Positions 10,090 to 24,420 of a DNA stretch of 64,000 nucleotides are shown piece after piece (the first letter of the stretch is position 1; the number at the start of each line of letters is the position of its first letter). The stretch covers positions 125,782 to 189,781 of the forward strand of contig VXAA01000921.1 of the NCBI GenBank assembly GCA_013399115.1. Reading direction: 5' to 3'. The position numbers and the translations under genes were made by a program. The DNA is from Anseranas semipalmata (Eukaryota > Chordata > Aves > Anseriformes > Anseranatidae). The notes beneath the pieces were generated by a model. It did not search any database and was not told the DNA's origin. It saw nothing but the letters and a program-made list of their open reading frames with translations.

Positions 10090-12933
10090 CATGCTCTTGA
10101 TGCATATTCCTTCTCTGTGCTCTTGCAGAAGAGAAAAGTGAAGGAGTAATTTGTGCTCTCCTGCCGCAGCAGGAGACAAGGCGCAGTGTTTGCAAAAGCA
10201 CTTTCATGACTTGATCTATATTATCAAAAGTGCCTTAAATCCTCAGGAGTGAATTTGGTCTGAGAATCAGCTAGGGTCAAGCTCTGACATTCCCAGGACT
10301 TTTTGAAAGCGGGAAGGCAGGTTTTCAAAGGTATTTGGACAGCTAGCCACAACTGCTTTAAGGTGGTGGTGGAGGGGAAGGGTTCCTGCGTCTCCTCTAT
10401 GTACCCAGGAGCTTTTGGAAGCCCATCCTTGAAGGTTTTTTTAAATGGTAGCCCCATTTTGAGTCAGGCTGAAGAGAGAGCAGAAACTGTTTGTGTCGGG
10501 GTGGCAGTGCAGAGCGCGGTGCCACCTCTGTCCTGGCAGTGGGACTGGGGTGGCACGGCCAAGAGCCTGTGCTGGGGGGGCTGCGGGTGGCACTGCTGCA
10601 GCTCCCCCCCTCGTGTGTACTGCCTTAAAGCAGGGTATGCAGAGCTGCTTCTAAGAGCTTTAGAGTTTATTCTGGAAGGTGGGAGAAACTGTTGTTCAGA
10701 TGTCTTCCCTCTAATCTCAATTTGCTACTTGATGTTTGAGGACAGGAGACGGTGAAGAAGCTGAGCTATGAAAGGAAAGGGGGAGGAATTGGGAAGGGAA
10801 ATCAAAAACACTTGCCAAAAGACTCAAACTTGTACTCTGCATCTCAAGCTTCTTGGCATTTGGCACTGCTTTGCCTGTGTCCGTGCTGAATACCGCTGTA
10901 CAAAGCAGGGTGGCTGCTGTCAAGCGAGCACCAGACCGCGGGGCTGCGCGAGCGGTGGGGGTCTGGCTCCGGCCGCTGCCATGGAGCCACAGCATCACCT
11001 TGGCACGCGGCAGCCTCACCGGCCCCGTGCCGCTGTGTGGGGCTTGAGGAAAATTCAAGCGCACCACGGCATCTGGATTCTGAAGGTAAAATGAAGTAAT
11101 TTGTGTCATAAGAGCTTAGAGCTCACACTCTTGACTAAAATGGGAAGATCCTTCTTTGTTTGTAACATTGGAGATACTGCAAGAGACCTCAAAAATAGCA
11201 TGTGATAAGAGCAACCTCTCAGAAATGGAGCTGCTGCTATCAGGAAAAGTTCATCACCAACAGTGTGCTTTGCAATGAGCTGAAAAAAGTGTTTTTGTTT
11301 TCACAGCATTAATAAAACTTCCTTTACAACTTTACCAAATGCTACAATTTCAAATATTTTTTTGTCCTAATTAGAAGAAACAAATTAGGCATGCCTGAAC
11401 CTGTTATGCCATGTGTATGGTCTGTGTTACACGTATGGACGCTGCACGGCCATAGTTTTTGCCCCGCTGAGTGATGCTGGCGGGGGTGAGGTGTCCCCAT
11501 TCCCTGCAGAGGTGGCTCAGCAGAAGGACTGTGCCTGCACCCATGTCCTGCCGTGTAAGGCCTGGAGCCTGTGCTCAAGCCAGGAGGCTGGAGGAGGCCC
11601 CTCTGTGCCCTGGAGGTGCTGGCTGCTGGCAGAGAGGGTGCTTGGGCCGCTGGAGCCAACACCATCCTAAAACACTGTAGAAAAATCTGGCAAAGCTGCC
11701 TCTAGACTCGTGAGTGTATCATCTGTGGTGCTGCAAAGATTAAAGCTCTGATCTCACTATTTTTTTATTTTTTTTTTGAAACAGCTTTCCAGAGCCCTTG
11801 CATTTCTCTTCATTGTCTGCCAATTAACTGAGCAGAACTCTTTGTAGTTTCATGAAGCTTTTCACCCCCTGCACATTTTGGAAGAAGGTTGATGACAGAT
11901 TTGTATGAACTTTGATCTTTTTTTCTGAAGAGTTTGATCTAGAGGCTAATCCCATAAGCAGCTCAGCAAAAGGGAAGGGTGATGGGAGCAAAGTCGGAAG
12001 ACTGGACTTTGGGAACATATTTCCTGCAAAAACTAGGTATTTTTTTTGTGGTTAAGATCCTTACAGCTTCATAGTTTTCTGCGTAGCAGTGTGGCAAGAG
12101 CCATACTTTTCCCCTAGTAGGAGCTTTGTGCTTGCATCCACGTGCTCTGCGTGCCTCTGCACAGTGTGATGAGGACAAAATGGGTCTTTTGGGGAGTTTC
12201 CTCCTCTCACTTCAGCAACCAGTTACTTAGTAGTGAGAGCTGCGATTCTGGAGAACAAGGTGCTCCTGTGGTGTAGCCCAGGGCCTGGGCTGTCCGAGTG
12301 CTGATCAGGCAGATAGCTTGCCCACAGCTCTCCTGGGGACGCCTCGGCCCACCTGAGCTACAGAAGAAGCAGGGCAGTGAGGGAGCATCCGTGCATCTGC
12401 CAGCAGCATGGGTGGTCCTTTCGTGGGCAGGAACAGGGCTAGCGATCAGTTATTCCCTTTGGCAGCAGTGATTTTGTTCCTTGGTTGATTCCTGTAATGC
12501 TTGGTAACGTCTGGCCCTCGTTCACCTCCTGTGTTGTTCTTTAATGTCAGTAAGCCCCATTCCTCTGTGTCACTCCCTTAGTTCAACAGTCTGATCAGGG
12601 AAGAGCTTGCTTTCTGGGGTCTGTGGTCGTGCTGTGCCAGCTGGGACCCTGCCAATGCCTGGCTGCCGCGGGTTCGCAGCTCCGTGGCGTTCCAGACAGT
12701 GAGTGTTTGTACATAAGCAGCAAGTCGTTATGGAAGGAAGGAAACTCTTAGCAAAGTCTCTGCTGATGCGGCACTGCCACAGAAGTGTGGACGGTGTTGT
12801 GAAGGCCTGTGTTGCATGGAGCTGGGCTGTTCTTCTGGAGGTCAATATTGCTTAGGTTAGTAAGTGGGAACTTCCATCCAATAACTACAACACACCAGGA
12901 CAGATGAGGTCACTTAGCCATAACAGCTTTGCA

Positions 12934-12941
12934 TGACGTCA
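12934..12941. promoter_or_regulatory. Palindromic CRE site
   Basis: TGACGTCA, the full CREB/ATF consensus, inside AT-rich non-coding DNA. No promoter context is visible. Confidence 0.3.
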
Positions 12942-15900
12942 GAGTACAGATAAATGTGCTATGCAGGGATAACTGCAGGAGACAAGAAGTCCCCAATCTT
13001 TGTGCTTGTAAATTTGTGTTGGGTTACCAAAGGGAAATAGTGTCTGGGTTGTGTATGGAGGTTGCCTGTTCATTTTCAAGGACTTGACATTTGCACTGTC
13101 TGGGCTAGGTGTCCAAGCAAAATATAACATGGATTGCTAAAAGTCTAGATTTCCTGAATTCTATTGGCAAGGGTGGCTGCTTATGATCACATTCAACAGC
13201 CTAGGAGAATTAAAAGCAGGAATGTCCCATGATAGATGGTGCTGGCCACTGCATTTGCAACCACAAGATACAGAGAGAAGATTATTGAATAATTGTGTAC
13301 CTCCAATAATGACAAACAAAGGTTTGGCTGAGGTTCAGGAGCTGAATTAGTCTGGCAGTTCCCATTGTCTTAGAGCCAGTTCCATGGCCTTTAATTTCCA
13401 TGATGTTTCTAGCTGTATTTCATATGTCCAACAGAAGAGCAAAGTTTGGAAAGGAAAACTAATAGATCTGTCTTTCTGTGCACACACGGTGCTGAGACCT
13501 GTGAGATAAATTGTGTAGCTCTGTAAAGTGCTGGACAGCATGAAAAATTGTACTGCTACATTCTGCTCTGTCCACTAATCCATCTCCCCTTTGAGTTTTT
13601 CCCCTTATATTACCAAGCCCTCTCTGCAGTTTCAGTCAAGCTCTTTCTAGGACCCCCTCCCCTGCCCCCCCAATACTTGAGTTGCTACAGAAATTTCTTC
13701 CTTGCATCTCCTGATGTGATTTCCCTCTGTTACCTGAAACTAGAAGTTGGCTGCAGTTTGGAATACAGAAATGGCCACTTTGGGACACTCCAGTCATTCC
13801 TTTAATTGTCTGGTTTCTCTAATAGAGGTAGTATTACTTTTCTTCTTTGCTCTACTGCACTTTCTGAAAATTAGGCAGAGGAGTGGAGAGTGGGTTGAAT
13901 TTGGCATGCTCTATCCCCCCTTTGCTTGAGGTCTTCCTAGTGGACTTTCTATTAAACAAATTAAATGTGATGGGAATAAAACACAATTATTCATAATTAC
14001 TGTATAAAGAGTTGATTGTGTACCACTGACAGCAGTGGGAATTTTGACTGACATCAATAAACACAGTATTGTATCTAAAGAGTGCTGTTCTGAATGTGGT
14101 TCTGTCTCTGAAGAAATGACCGCATTACTGACGAGAAAAATTAATCTATTGGTTTTTGTTTGCATGGATTTTGCAGGAGCAAAATCCAGCTTGTTTTCCA
14201 TTTCTGCACCATGAGGAGAGCATTGATTTTTTTTCTTCACTTCTGATTGTTCACATTACTGGATTGCTTTTAAATAGTTGACAGAGAGATCGTTCATTTT
14301 CCTGCCCCAACATATTTTACAGCACCTTTTTGTTTTATTTTTTGTGTGAGGTGTTTTTTTGGCATTTATACAATTTATTGATCTCATTTTACAAACTGCA
14401 ACCTGTGAATTTGTTAGGAGTTGTTCTTCTGTGGGATTTTTGCTCCCTTCCTATCCTCTCCCCAGCAGCTTCAGAGTCTGCTTTTCAGGTTCCTGACTTG
14501 GAAGGTAGAGACAAGGTTCAAAAAGAAACCTCTAAGCCAATGATCAGAAAATACCAAAGAAATAAAATGACCACTGCTAAATCTATAGAGCTGTAAGAGG
14601 TGCTCATTAGAGACAGAAATATTGGGAGTGGTCATTTAGGTGTTGTCATTTTAGGAGCACTGAAGAAGGGATGGTGTGTTCTCCAGGTGGCCAGGAAGCA
14701 TTCTTCCAACCCAACTAACACAATAAATGAAGAAACTTCTGGTCACCTTTTCAGTGCAGAATCTGCCAGGCTTTGAAATGCTATCCTAGCCCAAACGTAC
14801 ACCAGCGTCTATTTAAGGTGCATGTCTTAAGCTGCAATACCTTCTTCAAAACCAGACTTGTCTGTAGTGCAGAAGCAAACCATTGAAGGGTTGCAGCACA
14901 GGAGCAGATAGCAGGTTGCAGTTTTATTTGAAGATTAGTATTAAAAAAAAAAAAGTTGACCATTAGCAAAGGATGTAAGGAGCCTAAGTGGTAGCGCTTC
15001 TTTGAACACACTCGCATGTTGCACAGATACATTATTTCATTCCTACAGTTTACCCCTAGGGAGTGGAAAAGTGTAATTTTTTTTCCACATTTGCAGATAG
15101 TGACATTAAAACCCAGGTCTCCTAAAATATGCAAGCTTGTCCTGCCTGGAATTTATGTCTACCTCAGCAGGAATTGCATATATGAAAAGCTATTGCCCAG
15201 AAAGTTTAAAAACATCTTGTCTGTTCAGCAAGACCACGAGTGAGCTGGAAATAGTCTAGATGCCTGGGGCAGGAGGTGGTAGGGGAATAGCTAAACCACT
15301 GGCTTAACTCAAGAAAGAAAAAAACCTTTTCTTTTGTTATGTTGTCTTACTGTTTTATTTTTTTTCTTGGTCATTTATCTACCTTTTGTTTTGATAGTAG
15401 AACAGCAGACTTTGAGGAAAAGGTTATTTATTTCTTGTAGCTTTTTACACTGGAAAAATAATGGGGCCACTTGGTGCTTATATTAAATGTTATTAATATT
15501 GATAAAAGTATCATTACTACTATTAATTAGCACTGTAAGAATATACTGTGGGTGAAGAGCGCCTTTCTTGTTGCTGCTCCTTGTGAGGAAATCCCTGCTG
15601 CCTGCGAGTGTCTCGCCTCCACCCCAGGCTCTTGTGGTGCTGCCACCCTGCCTGCATCCTTTTGGAGGCTGGGTTCCCCTTCGCAGCAAGGGCTGCAGCA
15701 CTTATGTGCTCCAGCTGCTTAAATATACCTGCAAATTCACGGCACAGATGACCTGGAAAATCAACATCAGCATTTCATAGGTCTGATTTACGCCTTAGGT
15801 GTAGCTCTAGGCTAAAAGACTTTTTTAAATGGGATTTCAGTGTGAATTCCTTAGCTTTCAGGGCATTTACAATGGACAAGAAAGGCAGAACAAACCTCAC

Positions 15901-16288
15901 CAGAGAGCTGGTTACAAGTTTGGAATGAGGAGTGTGCTAATCAAGGCTCCTGTCACTAACTGCAGTGGGAGGGTCTGCTACTTGGACATTTATAGACATT
16001 TATGATTTTTTTTCAGGGGCTAGTACATGTCTTCCCCAGAGGAAGAGACAGTCACTTGGAGAACGTGTTCCTCTGCTTTTTGTCTTTATGTCTCATCCTG
16101 TCAGTCTTAATGAGGTATCTAGACCTGTCTTGCAAAGCAACTTCACTAGAGGAAGATGGATTGAATTTATGAACAGTCCCACATGCTCCAGGGGCTTGTT
16201 GCCTTTTTCTAAGGCTTTTACCAGTGGACAGATTCAATTCAGTTCAACGACACCATCCTAGAAAGCACCCAAATGAAATTAATGGCTC

Positions 16289-16640
16289 ATGCGGCATTCC
16301 TTAAGAAGGAAGAGTGTGACTGCTCCGAGTTTCGTCCCGGTAGTGCTGGCTGGCGCCTCGCTGGGTGCCGTGAGCCGCTTTCTGCCTGGTGAGGGATGTG
16401 CATCACCCTGGGCCGAGCGCTGCGGCTGGCACTAAGGGCGTGCGGGTGGGCGCCAAGAGGCTTGGCCCGCCCGGGAAACTGAGTGCATGAGCGGAGGGCC
16501 GCAAGGCCTCGTGGAGAGGCTGAGCTCGGGCTGAGCGAGTCGTGCCGCTGCTCTGCAGCGTGCCTGGCTGCGCCAGCTGTTTGGGCTGAAAGCCCCTCGG
16601 GAGCGAGCACCATCTCTGCCTCTTTGCTCCGAAAAGCATG
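16289..16640. other. Small CpG-rich patch
   Basis: A short GC- and CG-rich block between AT-rich flanks. Both strands carry long open frames, which reflects composition. No protein family is recognised. Confidence 0.5.
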
Positions 16641-19600
16641 GGGTCCTGGTTTCAGTGAGGCCTCTAGGCAGCAGGACAACGATGCTAATAATGTAAATTA
16701 ATAATGAATTTATCACTCTACTCCCAGTGAATAATCTTCAATAATCATGTGCAATTTGCTGCTTCGGTGAATACTCTGATAGTAAACAGATCTGGTAGAA
16801 TAAAGTCACAGGAACAGAATGTAAAAGGAGTGAGAAAATGGTTGAGACTAATTAAAAAAATTCTAAGGAACATTTGTGCATAAATATTTGCAGTATTTGC
16901 CCGGTGCTAGTAATGGCCTAGATAAAGTAAACACATCGGGAAGCAGATAAAAGAAAAGAGTCTCACAATCTCTTACACAGCTCTTGTCAGGGAGCCAAAA
17001 CCCAGCTGTATGATCCTGACAGGGAGCCCATGTCCTGTGCTCACAACATGCAGACCGATGAACCAGGAGCTCCTTTTGCTTCTTAAACCTCATTGCAGGG
17101 TACAAAAAACACAGTAAGAAAAGAACTGCTGGCCACAGAAACAGCTATGTGGGAATTAAATATTCACAGGGACCAAATGACTGGGACATCCAGATGAGAT
17201 CAGAATCAGGCCTACACAAGAAATGCAGGGAAAGTTATCTTTTCACATGGTATTGCATTCAATGCAACTAAGGGTGAGTTTGCATAGAACTGTCCATAAT
17301 AATGAAATTACATTTAGTTTCCCATTTGCTCCTTTCTTTACTTTTCCTGTGCTTACAACACTGCTGGATTCATAGGGCTGTGCTGATTTAGTGTTAGCAG
17401 ATCTGTCCCTTGTTTTCATTTGTGTTTATTGCAGAGCTTTTTATGAAAAAGGCAGGTACCGGCAGCAATGAGTGTCTGTCAGGCTGCAGCATTGTTATTG
17501 GAAGCTGTTGAAACCCCATCTCTGGTACCAAACATAAACCTCTCTCAGAAACAAATTCCACTTGAATTATATTGTTTTATTTGTAGCAGGGTGCTTACAG
17601 TGCCTGCTCACATTATCCCTTCACTGATGTATAGTGATGATGCATAAGTTAGATTTCACAACACTGAGAAAATTAACGCTTCAGAAGAATTTATCTCCCT
17701 GTTATTGATGTTCTGTCGGTAGCAGCGCTCTAATATTCTCTCCAGAGAAACTAATGGCTCTGACAAAAACCACTGAACTTCTGTTCTCATCTAAATATCT
17801 AGATAAAAGGTGGCATTTCTGTATGTGAGAAACATTATTTAGTGATAGCAAGCCTTTATCTGTTTTTCTGTGTGAGTAATAGGATATTTGTTTGTTTTTC
17901 TGGCCAACTTTCTGAAACATGATTTGGCAGATGTTATTTACTTATGCTTTGGTCTCTGACATCTTTTTTCCATAGAAGTATTAAGGCATTTAACTTTCAT
18001 TTAGGCCACTGATTTTTCCATTACTTTCACCTAGAAATAACATGTCTGGATACCTGGGAGGATCCGAGTCTCTGTGCTGATCTTTGCAGCACTGTGGTTA
18101 CTGCGCAGCGTGTTTGTGGCATGATTCAGCTCTGACAGGCAGCGATGCTTTTCGGTGGTTGCTGGCTCTGAGAGTGCCAAACCCGAAACCTCTGGTCTGG
18201 AATGTGATTTGCAAATCCACCCAAGCAAATACTTTTGGAGAGATGAAGCACAGTTGAAAGCTGGGTCCAACCTTTTTCTAAAAATGGAGTTAGATGTGAG
18301 GTGAGACTTGATTTTTATGTTAAATGGGATCATAAAAGCTCAGGTTTACAAGGCATGTGAAGACTAAAGCATCTAATTCTTGTCAGATGATCTAAGTTTT
18401 CTTGAACATGACATGCAGAAATCATGATTTTTAGGAACATTCAGATTGTAACCTAGAGTTTATAATCATGTGTTTGCATCTGTCTTCTTCCATTGCATGG
18501 CAAGCTAAAAGTCTCATTTAGAGGGTGAAGCCTGGGGAGTTTTTCTCACCACATTTTCCCCATTAGCAACGTGCCCTTTCTTCCCAGGAGGTTCCCTGAG
18601 AACATGGTGTCAGAGTTGCCACAGCTGTGAAAGGGTTTGCAGTCTTTGAGGGGGTGAGAACAGGTGATTTTCTCTGCATCATGCAAATGAACTAGACCTT
18701 TGCAAAACAAATTCTCTAAGTGGCAAAGCCAATGGTTCTCACTGAAGATGAACGTCCCTAGCTGGTGCTTGAAGCTGGGAACTGCCTGACAATGTCTGTG
18801 GCAAAAGAAACCATGTCTGGCTTCCTCGGCTGTTTCACAGGAAGGTGCAGGGCAATTTTTGGATAAGAGTCATTTGATGTCTGTGCATAATGGTGGATTT
18901 CCCAAGCATATTAACTGTTAGAAATGACAGAGAGCATCTCTTCAAAATAGGCCATCATTAACTGAAAGGTCAAGAGTAATAAACTTCACAGGGCACTCAG
19001 CAGTGACTGGGTGAGACTGATGGTTTGCCATCGGCAGCCCTGAGCTGGAGCTGATCAGGAGGCCAACCCTCAGCTGAATGATCTCCATCCCTGCCTCCCA
19101 AGGACAGGCTCTGCACGGGCTGCTCGGCCCAGGCTTCAGCTGGGCGATTCCTTCCGCAGTGGCCTGAGTCATGCAAAATGCCGCATTGTGTGACTGTCCT
19201 TCAGTTGCTCTTTGATTTATTTTTTAACTTGGTCTATTAAATGAATCTCCCCAAATGAATAGTCATTGTTACATATTCATAAATTTGTGAATAAAGCCCT
19301 CTTGGTGGAAGCACTGCTAGCAGATTTCCTATGCCGTAAGAAGCACATACACTTCTTGAAATAAAAATGAGAGCATAACATTTTAAAGTTATAAGGAATT
19401 CAAATATTCAGCATTTTGGACAGCTGAATTGAAAGTAAAAATCCATGGAGGAATTTACTCATTTTCTCATTAAGCTACCAATGGCTGTGCAAGAGGCTTG
19501 CAGGGATGGACACAAACGTTTGCTAGCTCCAACCAAAACTGCACGGGCTGGGGAACACTGGGGCTCCTGGCTCTGGCTGGGTGATGGGACGTGGCTGAGG

Positions 19601-21940
19601 CCAGCGTGGGCTGGACCTGCTGCCCCTCAGCTGGGGGGACCAAGCCGTCCCCCAGCTGTCATGGTGCCAGCATCGCCTGGTGCCGGGGCTGCTGCAGGAT
19701 CCACGGGGTCTGGGGGCTTCCTTCTCTCTTGTGCTGGTGCTAACAGAGACCTGATCCAAAGTGTCACTATCCCAGCAGCCCCATGAGCCTGCAGAGCCTG
19801 GTGCTACCTGCCACTAAGTGAAAACAAGCCTCTGTCCTGTAGGCATGCCATGAGACATGCTTCTGAAGGACTCTGAAACCCCTGGGTGACAAGCAGGCTG
19901 AAATACTGCTAGTCCCTGGGGGGGCTTTCCCCATCAGCAAGGAATTTTTATTTTACTTATTTAGTGAGCAGTGTTGTCTGAGGACTGTTCTGACAGTGAT
20001 TATTTCTGAGGCAAAGCAGCAACACATTCACAGGGTGCTGCTGAATTTTTAATAGACTCCAGTTTATCATTGAAGTATGTCAATGGAGTAAACAATCCCT
20101 GTTGCAGCACTGCAGAAAGCCTGGCCAGGGACGCTGCCTCCAGAAACTGCTCTGCGGCTGGGTGTGAACAGGCACGCACAAAAGTTCCAGTGCAGCATGG
20201 AGTTCAAGAGGTTCCAGCTTTCCATCCTCAGGAAAACACCTGCGAAGGCAGACAATTCACCCTATCTATAGGATCATGTCTTGCTCACCTTGCTTTGCAT
20301 CTTTAAGCTGGGAGGTAATCTCTTATACCTTGGGGGAGGTTTGGGGCAGTTCAGCAATGCTAATGAACAGTGCTACAATAATGCAGATTATGTAAATGTA
20401 CCATGTTTTCTACCATTCTTGTGCTACCCATGGGAGCAAGTATTTTCTGGTGTGTGAGCAGGATGCAGAATCAAACCCTGTTCCCTTTTAAAAATGCCTT
20501 ACAAGAGCAGAAGTGTCTTCAGAGGTTCACTCATCTAATACCCTAACTAGTGACTGTGAACACAGCACGCGCTGTGCAGAAGCCAAATAACCCTCCAGGA
20601 ATTCTTCCTATTAAAATAATTGCTAGGGCAGAAGAATACTGCAAACAGCTGTGGTTCATCCTATAAACATATTCTCCCTCCTTTTGGAGCCTCAGCTTCC
20701 TACTTATGCCAGAGCCCGTCAGCTGCAGGAATAGTGGAACATATTTCCTTTGCAGAAATGAAACGATTACTGTTGAATAAATATGTTATGCATAGACCTG
20801 AACTATCCAGTGAGTATTGCATATGCAAAAAGGAAAAAAAGTGTCAGTGTTTCACACTGAAATGAGCTGAAGCGACGGTTCATCTGGCTAACATGATGGC
20901 AGCGGAGCTGCCTTGTGTTAGCAGCCTAGCAACACTGAGTTTAATGAAAAAATCCCCTGGAATCAATTCAGCTCTGAATGGCAGCATCTTGCCATTAAAG
21001 TGCACTTGCCTTGGCAGGGAAGCCAGCTGTGAAATGTCATGTGGGACGTGCCAATAGGGAGATTCCCCCCTGGATGAAGTGTCCTCCTTTTGCTGGCAGG
21101 CGTCCTCCCTGTGTGGGGTGCAGCATCCCCGCAGCGCCCCAGCCTCCGTCTGCACCCTGCGCTGCTCCTCCGCGGGGCCTGGGGCCAAGCCCTTCTGCGG
21201 GCTGGCAGGGACGGTCCTCGGGCAGGGTTAGTCACTGTTAGTCTGCCTTGCTCCAGAAACAGTCCCGAGATGAAAGCCTTGTAGGTTAGCCCGGGATACG
21301 TGGCTCCGATCCCAAGCCCACCCACCTCTGTTGACAAGTTCCCAATTTGTTTCAGAGGGCTTTGACCCAGGACCATTATGCACTGACCCAAAATCTTAAC
21401 TACAAGGAAGCCTCTCCTTTAAAGTCGTAAATACAAGGAGACATGCAACATGTGCTGAATTATAAAACACCTGGTCACAACTTTAATTTGGTTGAGGAAA
21501 TGCCAATATCTCCCAACAGCACTTGTATTTGTTCATAGTAATACATGACTTTTTGCAGGAGTATCTGTAAATGTTTGTTTGCACCAAGGGGCATTTATTC
21601 CACTCAGAAGTTGAAACAAGCTTTCAGGGAAGGTGGTGTATAGCATGCAAAGCTTGTTTTGTTTTGCTTTGTTTGTTGGTTTTTTGTTTGTTTATTTTTT
21701 AAATTAAGACAGATTGATACAATGCGAGGGAAGAGCAATACAAGCTGTCAGGTGCCTTTCTTCAGTATCTAGAAGAAAGGCAGAAAACTTCAAGCAAAAG
21801 ACAAGTGGAAAATTAATTTAGTTACTAATTAGGTGATCTGAGAGAAAAGGGTGGTCAAAGTCAGTCCTCTTCAGTGTAAAGGTGCTTTCACCTTCAGGTT
21901 TTGCAGCTAATAAATGTGATGCTGTGCTTGTCACTCAAAG
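16641..21940. other. AT-rich non-coding stretch
   Basis: No gene or repeat family recognised. Sections such as 16680-16800 and 17280-18010 are rich in homeodomain-like TAAT/ATTA words and look like conserved non-coding DNA, which cannot be tested here. 19520-19790 and 21080-21240 are GC-rich islands without a credible gene. Confidence 0.45.
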
Positions 21941-22560
21941 TCCTTGCCTAGTTTTGCTATGACATTGGACAAGTCTCTTGGTCGAGGCAGAAGTGTGGCA
22001 AGATTGGACCGAAGCCTCCGGCTCTGTGCAGCTCCTGGGAGTGGGCACATGAGTGTGCCGAGCCCTGGCGGGCGGACGAGGGGCCTGCGGTGCCCGGCTG
22101 TGCCCGGCTCCCCCAGCTGTGCCCGGCTGTGCCCGGCTCCGCCGGCTGCACTGGCCTCAGCCAGGGGGAGGCACAGCGGGTGCAGGAGGCCGGGTTGCCA
22201 GTGCCCTTCTCCTGTGTGGGTGTGCTACGGCCTAGCAAAGGGCTGCCAAAGCTTCTTAGCCATCCCCAGCGGGGTTCCTCTCTTCTCTCTGTGTTTTTTA
22301 CCAGGCTTAGTGCCTGTGAAACATCAGCTCAGATACCTCGTCAGCTGTGCTGGCATCAGCCTGATGAACGGCTCTGGCGAGGGTGCAGGTGGCGTTCCCC
22401 AAGGCCGGGCACCAGTGGGATGCGCAGCTCTCTGGGACAGGACAGCTTTTATTGCAAGAAAATTTATTTCCTGGGTTTTGGTTTACACTGTTTTGAAAAA
22501 TAAAGCACGAGGCCCCTGGGGGCCGGGAAGCCTAACTGAATAAGCAGACAGCGCTTGTGT
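21941..22560. other. GC-rich patch with a short tandem repeat
   Basis: CG-rich segment whose 199-codon open frame is low in coding character and repeats Pro/Cys/Ala words from a tandem repeat. No family recognised. Confidence 0.5.
22091..22148. repeat. Two-copy 29-base minisatellite
   Basis: Copies at 22091-22119 and 22120-22148, each beginning with a doubled TGCCCGGC(TG) word. Confidence 0.7.
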
Positions 22561-24120
22561 TGAAGGCAGGATTAGGTTTCAGAGCTAGCGGTGAAATGGT
22601 GGGGAGCTGGGTGCTCTGGGAAGCGCACTGATGCTGACCCAGTTTGGAACGGGGCAATCCCAGCACACGTCTTCAGCAGCATGTTAAATTCACCACCTTA
22701 TAACGCTCCACCATGTGCCTAAGTCCCTCACCTGATGAATGGAAAAAAGCTGCAATGATCCTTATGCCCACTGCTCCAGCGGGGCTGGCACGCGGAGCTG
22801 ATGAATTGCTCTGGAGATACCCAGGAACCCAAGACCCCTGGGCTGCATGGAATGCTTCTGAACCAGTTTCTTCTACCCTCTAAATTAATGTCAGTGGAGA
22901 TGAAGTAAATGTTTTTAAGAGAAGTAGATGGCTACTAGCAGATTGATTGCTCTTTGCCCACTGTGTGCTGGGGCTGTTCTGGAATTCATCCCTTGCACTG
23001 CAGGGCTGGTTGGCATGCACAGCTGCAAAAGCTTCCTGCGAGGAATCGATGCACGGAGTCAGTGATAGCCTGAGCTTGGAGCACCTCCACCACAGCCTCC
23101 CAGAAGGTCAGGGGAGGGCGTACGCGGTATCGCCGCTGATGGTGCTGCATGGGCTGGTGCAGCCTCCTGTGCCGCTGCCGTCCCACTGGCGAGGAGGGCT
23201 GCTCTGGCTGGGTCAGCACTCAGGGATGCTCTAGTCTGGCTGCTTGGTCTGCTTCTCAGCCTGGCCACAGATATTTTTAGCAAATATCATTTGCCTTTTG
23301 CACCATTTCTTTATTATTTTGACCATGGGCTTGGACAAAATGTAATCTAATCTTGACTAATTTACAGATAAGCATAAGTTGAATCTCAGCCCTATGGGAA
23401 CACAAAGGATTCCCTAGAGGGTTTTGATTGCCTGGCTGATGTAAAGCATGATCTGGAGGAAGGCCTGGTTTGGGAGCGCCCTGTCTCTCCCCATGGCACA
23501 GCACTGCTGCTGGCCAGGCAAAGGGCTGAGCCGGGGAGGGCTGGAGGCTGTGAGCCCCTGGGGCCGGGTTCAGGCTCCCCGGGCTGGGGACCACCAGAGC
23601 TGGCGAGAGCCGGAGCCCTGCAAGAACTGGTCCAGCCGAGCAGCTGCCCGGCACTGGCCAGGGAGGAGCTGAGAAGAAGCAGAGCAAAAAGCCCAGCCCA
23701 TGGCTGCAAAGAGACATCAGGGAAAAAGTGCAGCGGTCAATGTGAACCTTGTTTGTCCTAGTTTTATGGGTTTGGTATTTGTCTGACAAAGTCAAACCCT
23801 CTGACAAGCCCATTTATTTCTTTAATTCACGTCCGACTGGAGGAGATGAGCAATGGACACTGCCACCTATGAACCTGATGTATTGGCTAGCTGTCACGAG
23901 CCTTTACTGTCACAGCTGTATTTCTCCCACGCGGCGAGCGGGAAGGGGAAGGCTTTGCAGGGAGCGGTGCGCACCAGGCACGCCGGCTCCACCGTCCGCC
24001 TGTCATGCTGCTAAAATAGACTGCACTGTATTTGCAAAATATTGTTAATCAAGAGACACAGTTCAAGGCTTTTGACTGGCACATCCAGTTAAGTGGTAGC
24101 AAACACATGTTGTAAAACTA
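22561..24120. other. Non-coding stretch
   Basis: Mixed composition with a GC-rich section at 23460-23680. Nothing recognised. Confidence 0.45.
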
Positions 24121-24420
24121 CTGTGCTGAGGCCACCTTCCTAATGAATGCAAAGTGGGAGCAATCAATCAGACTTGAGAGCAGTCAGCACTCAGCTCCCT
24201 GCATCTGCAAATGCAAATTGAATGAACAATAATGAGTGTTATCTAATTAGTCCACACAGCTGCAATGTTACAGCCCCATATAGGACATACCTTGTTAAAT
24301 TTCATTGTATGTATAATAGAGTGTCTAAGTTAAAATGATTGAGATTCACCATGTGCATGCTTAGTACAATAGAGATAGGTAGATTTTTGGTAATAAATGT
24401 ATTATCCTCAGCAGATGGCC
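24121..24420. promoter_or_regulatory. Enhancer-like AT-rich block with POU and SOX-type words
   Basis: Contains an octamer-type ATGCAAAT (24211-24218), AACAAT (24225-24230) seven bases later, and CTAATTAG near 24244, all within 50 bases. The density of such sites resembles vertebrate conserved non-coding enhancers. Conservation itself cannot be seen from one sequence. Confidence 0.3.

Larger units (their letters stand above)
8186..16288. other. Long non-coding stretch
   Basis: Mostly AT-rich DNA with short GC-rich patches near 10500-10620, 10920-11050 and 11460-11660. No coding gene is recognised. Isolated exon-like pieces with good splice sites occur at 14489-14592 and 15097-15239 on the plus strand, but their phases do not join. 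A decayed open frame lies on the minus strand at 8393-8905. Confidence 0.45.

Noticed and set aside
15060..15125. MIR-like words (ending AACCCAGGTCTCCT)
   Set aside because: Too short and without the MIR core; probably chance.
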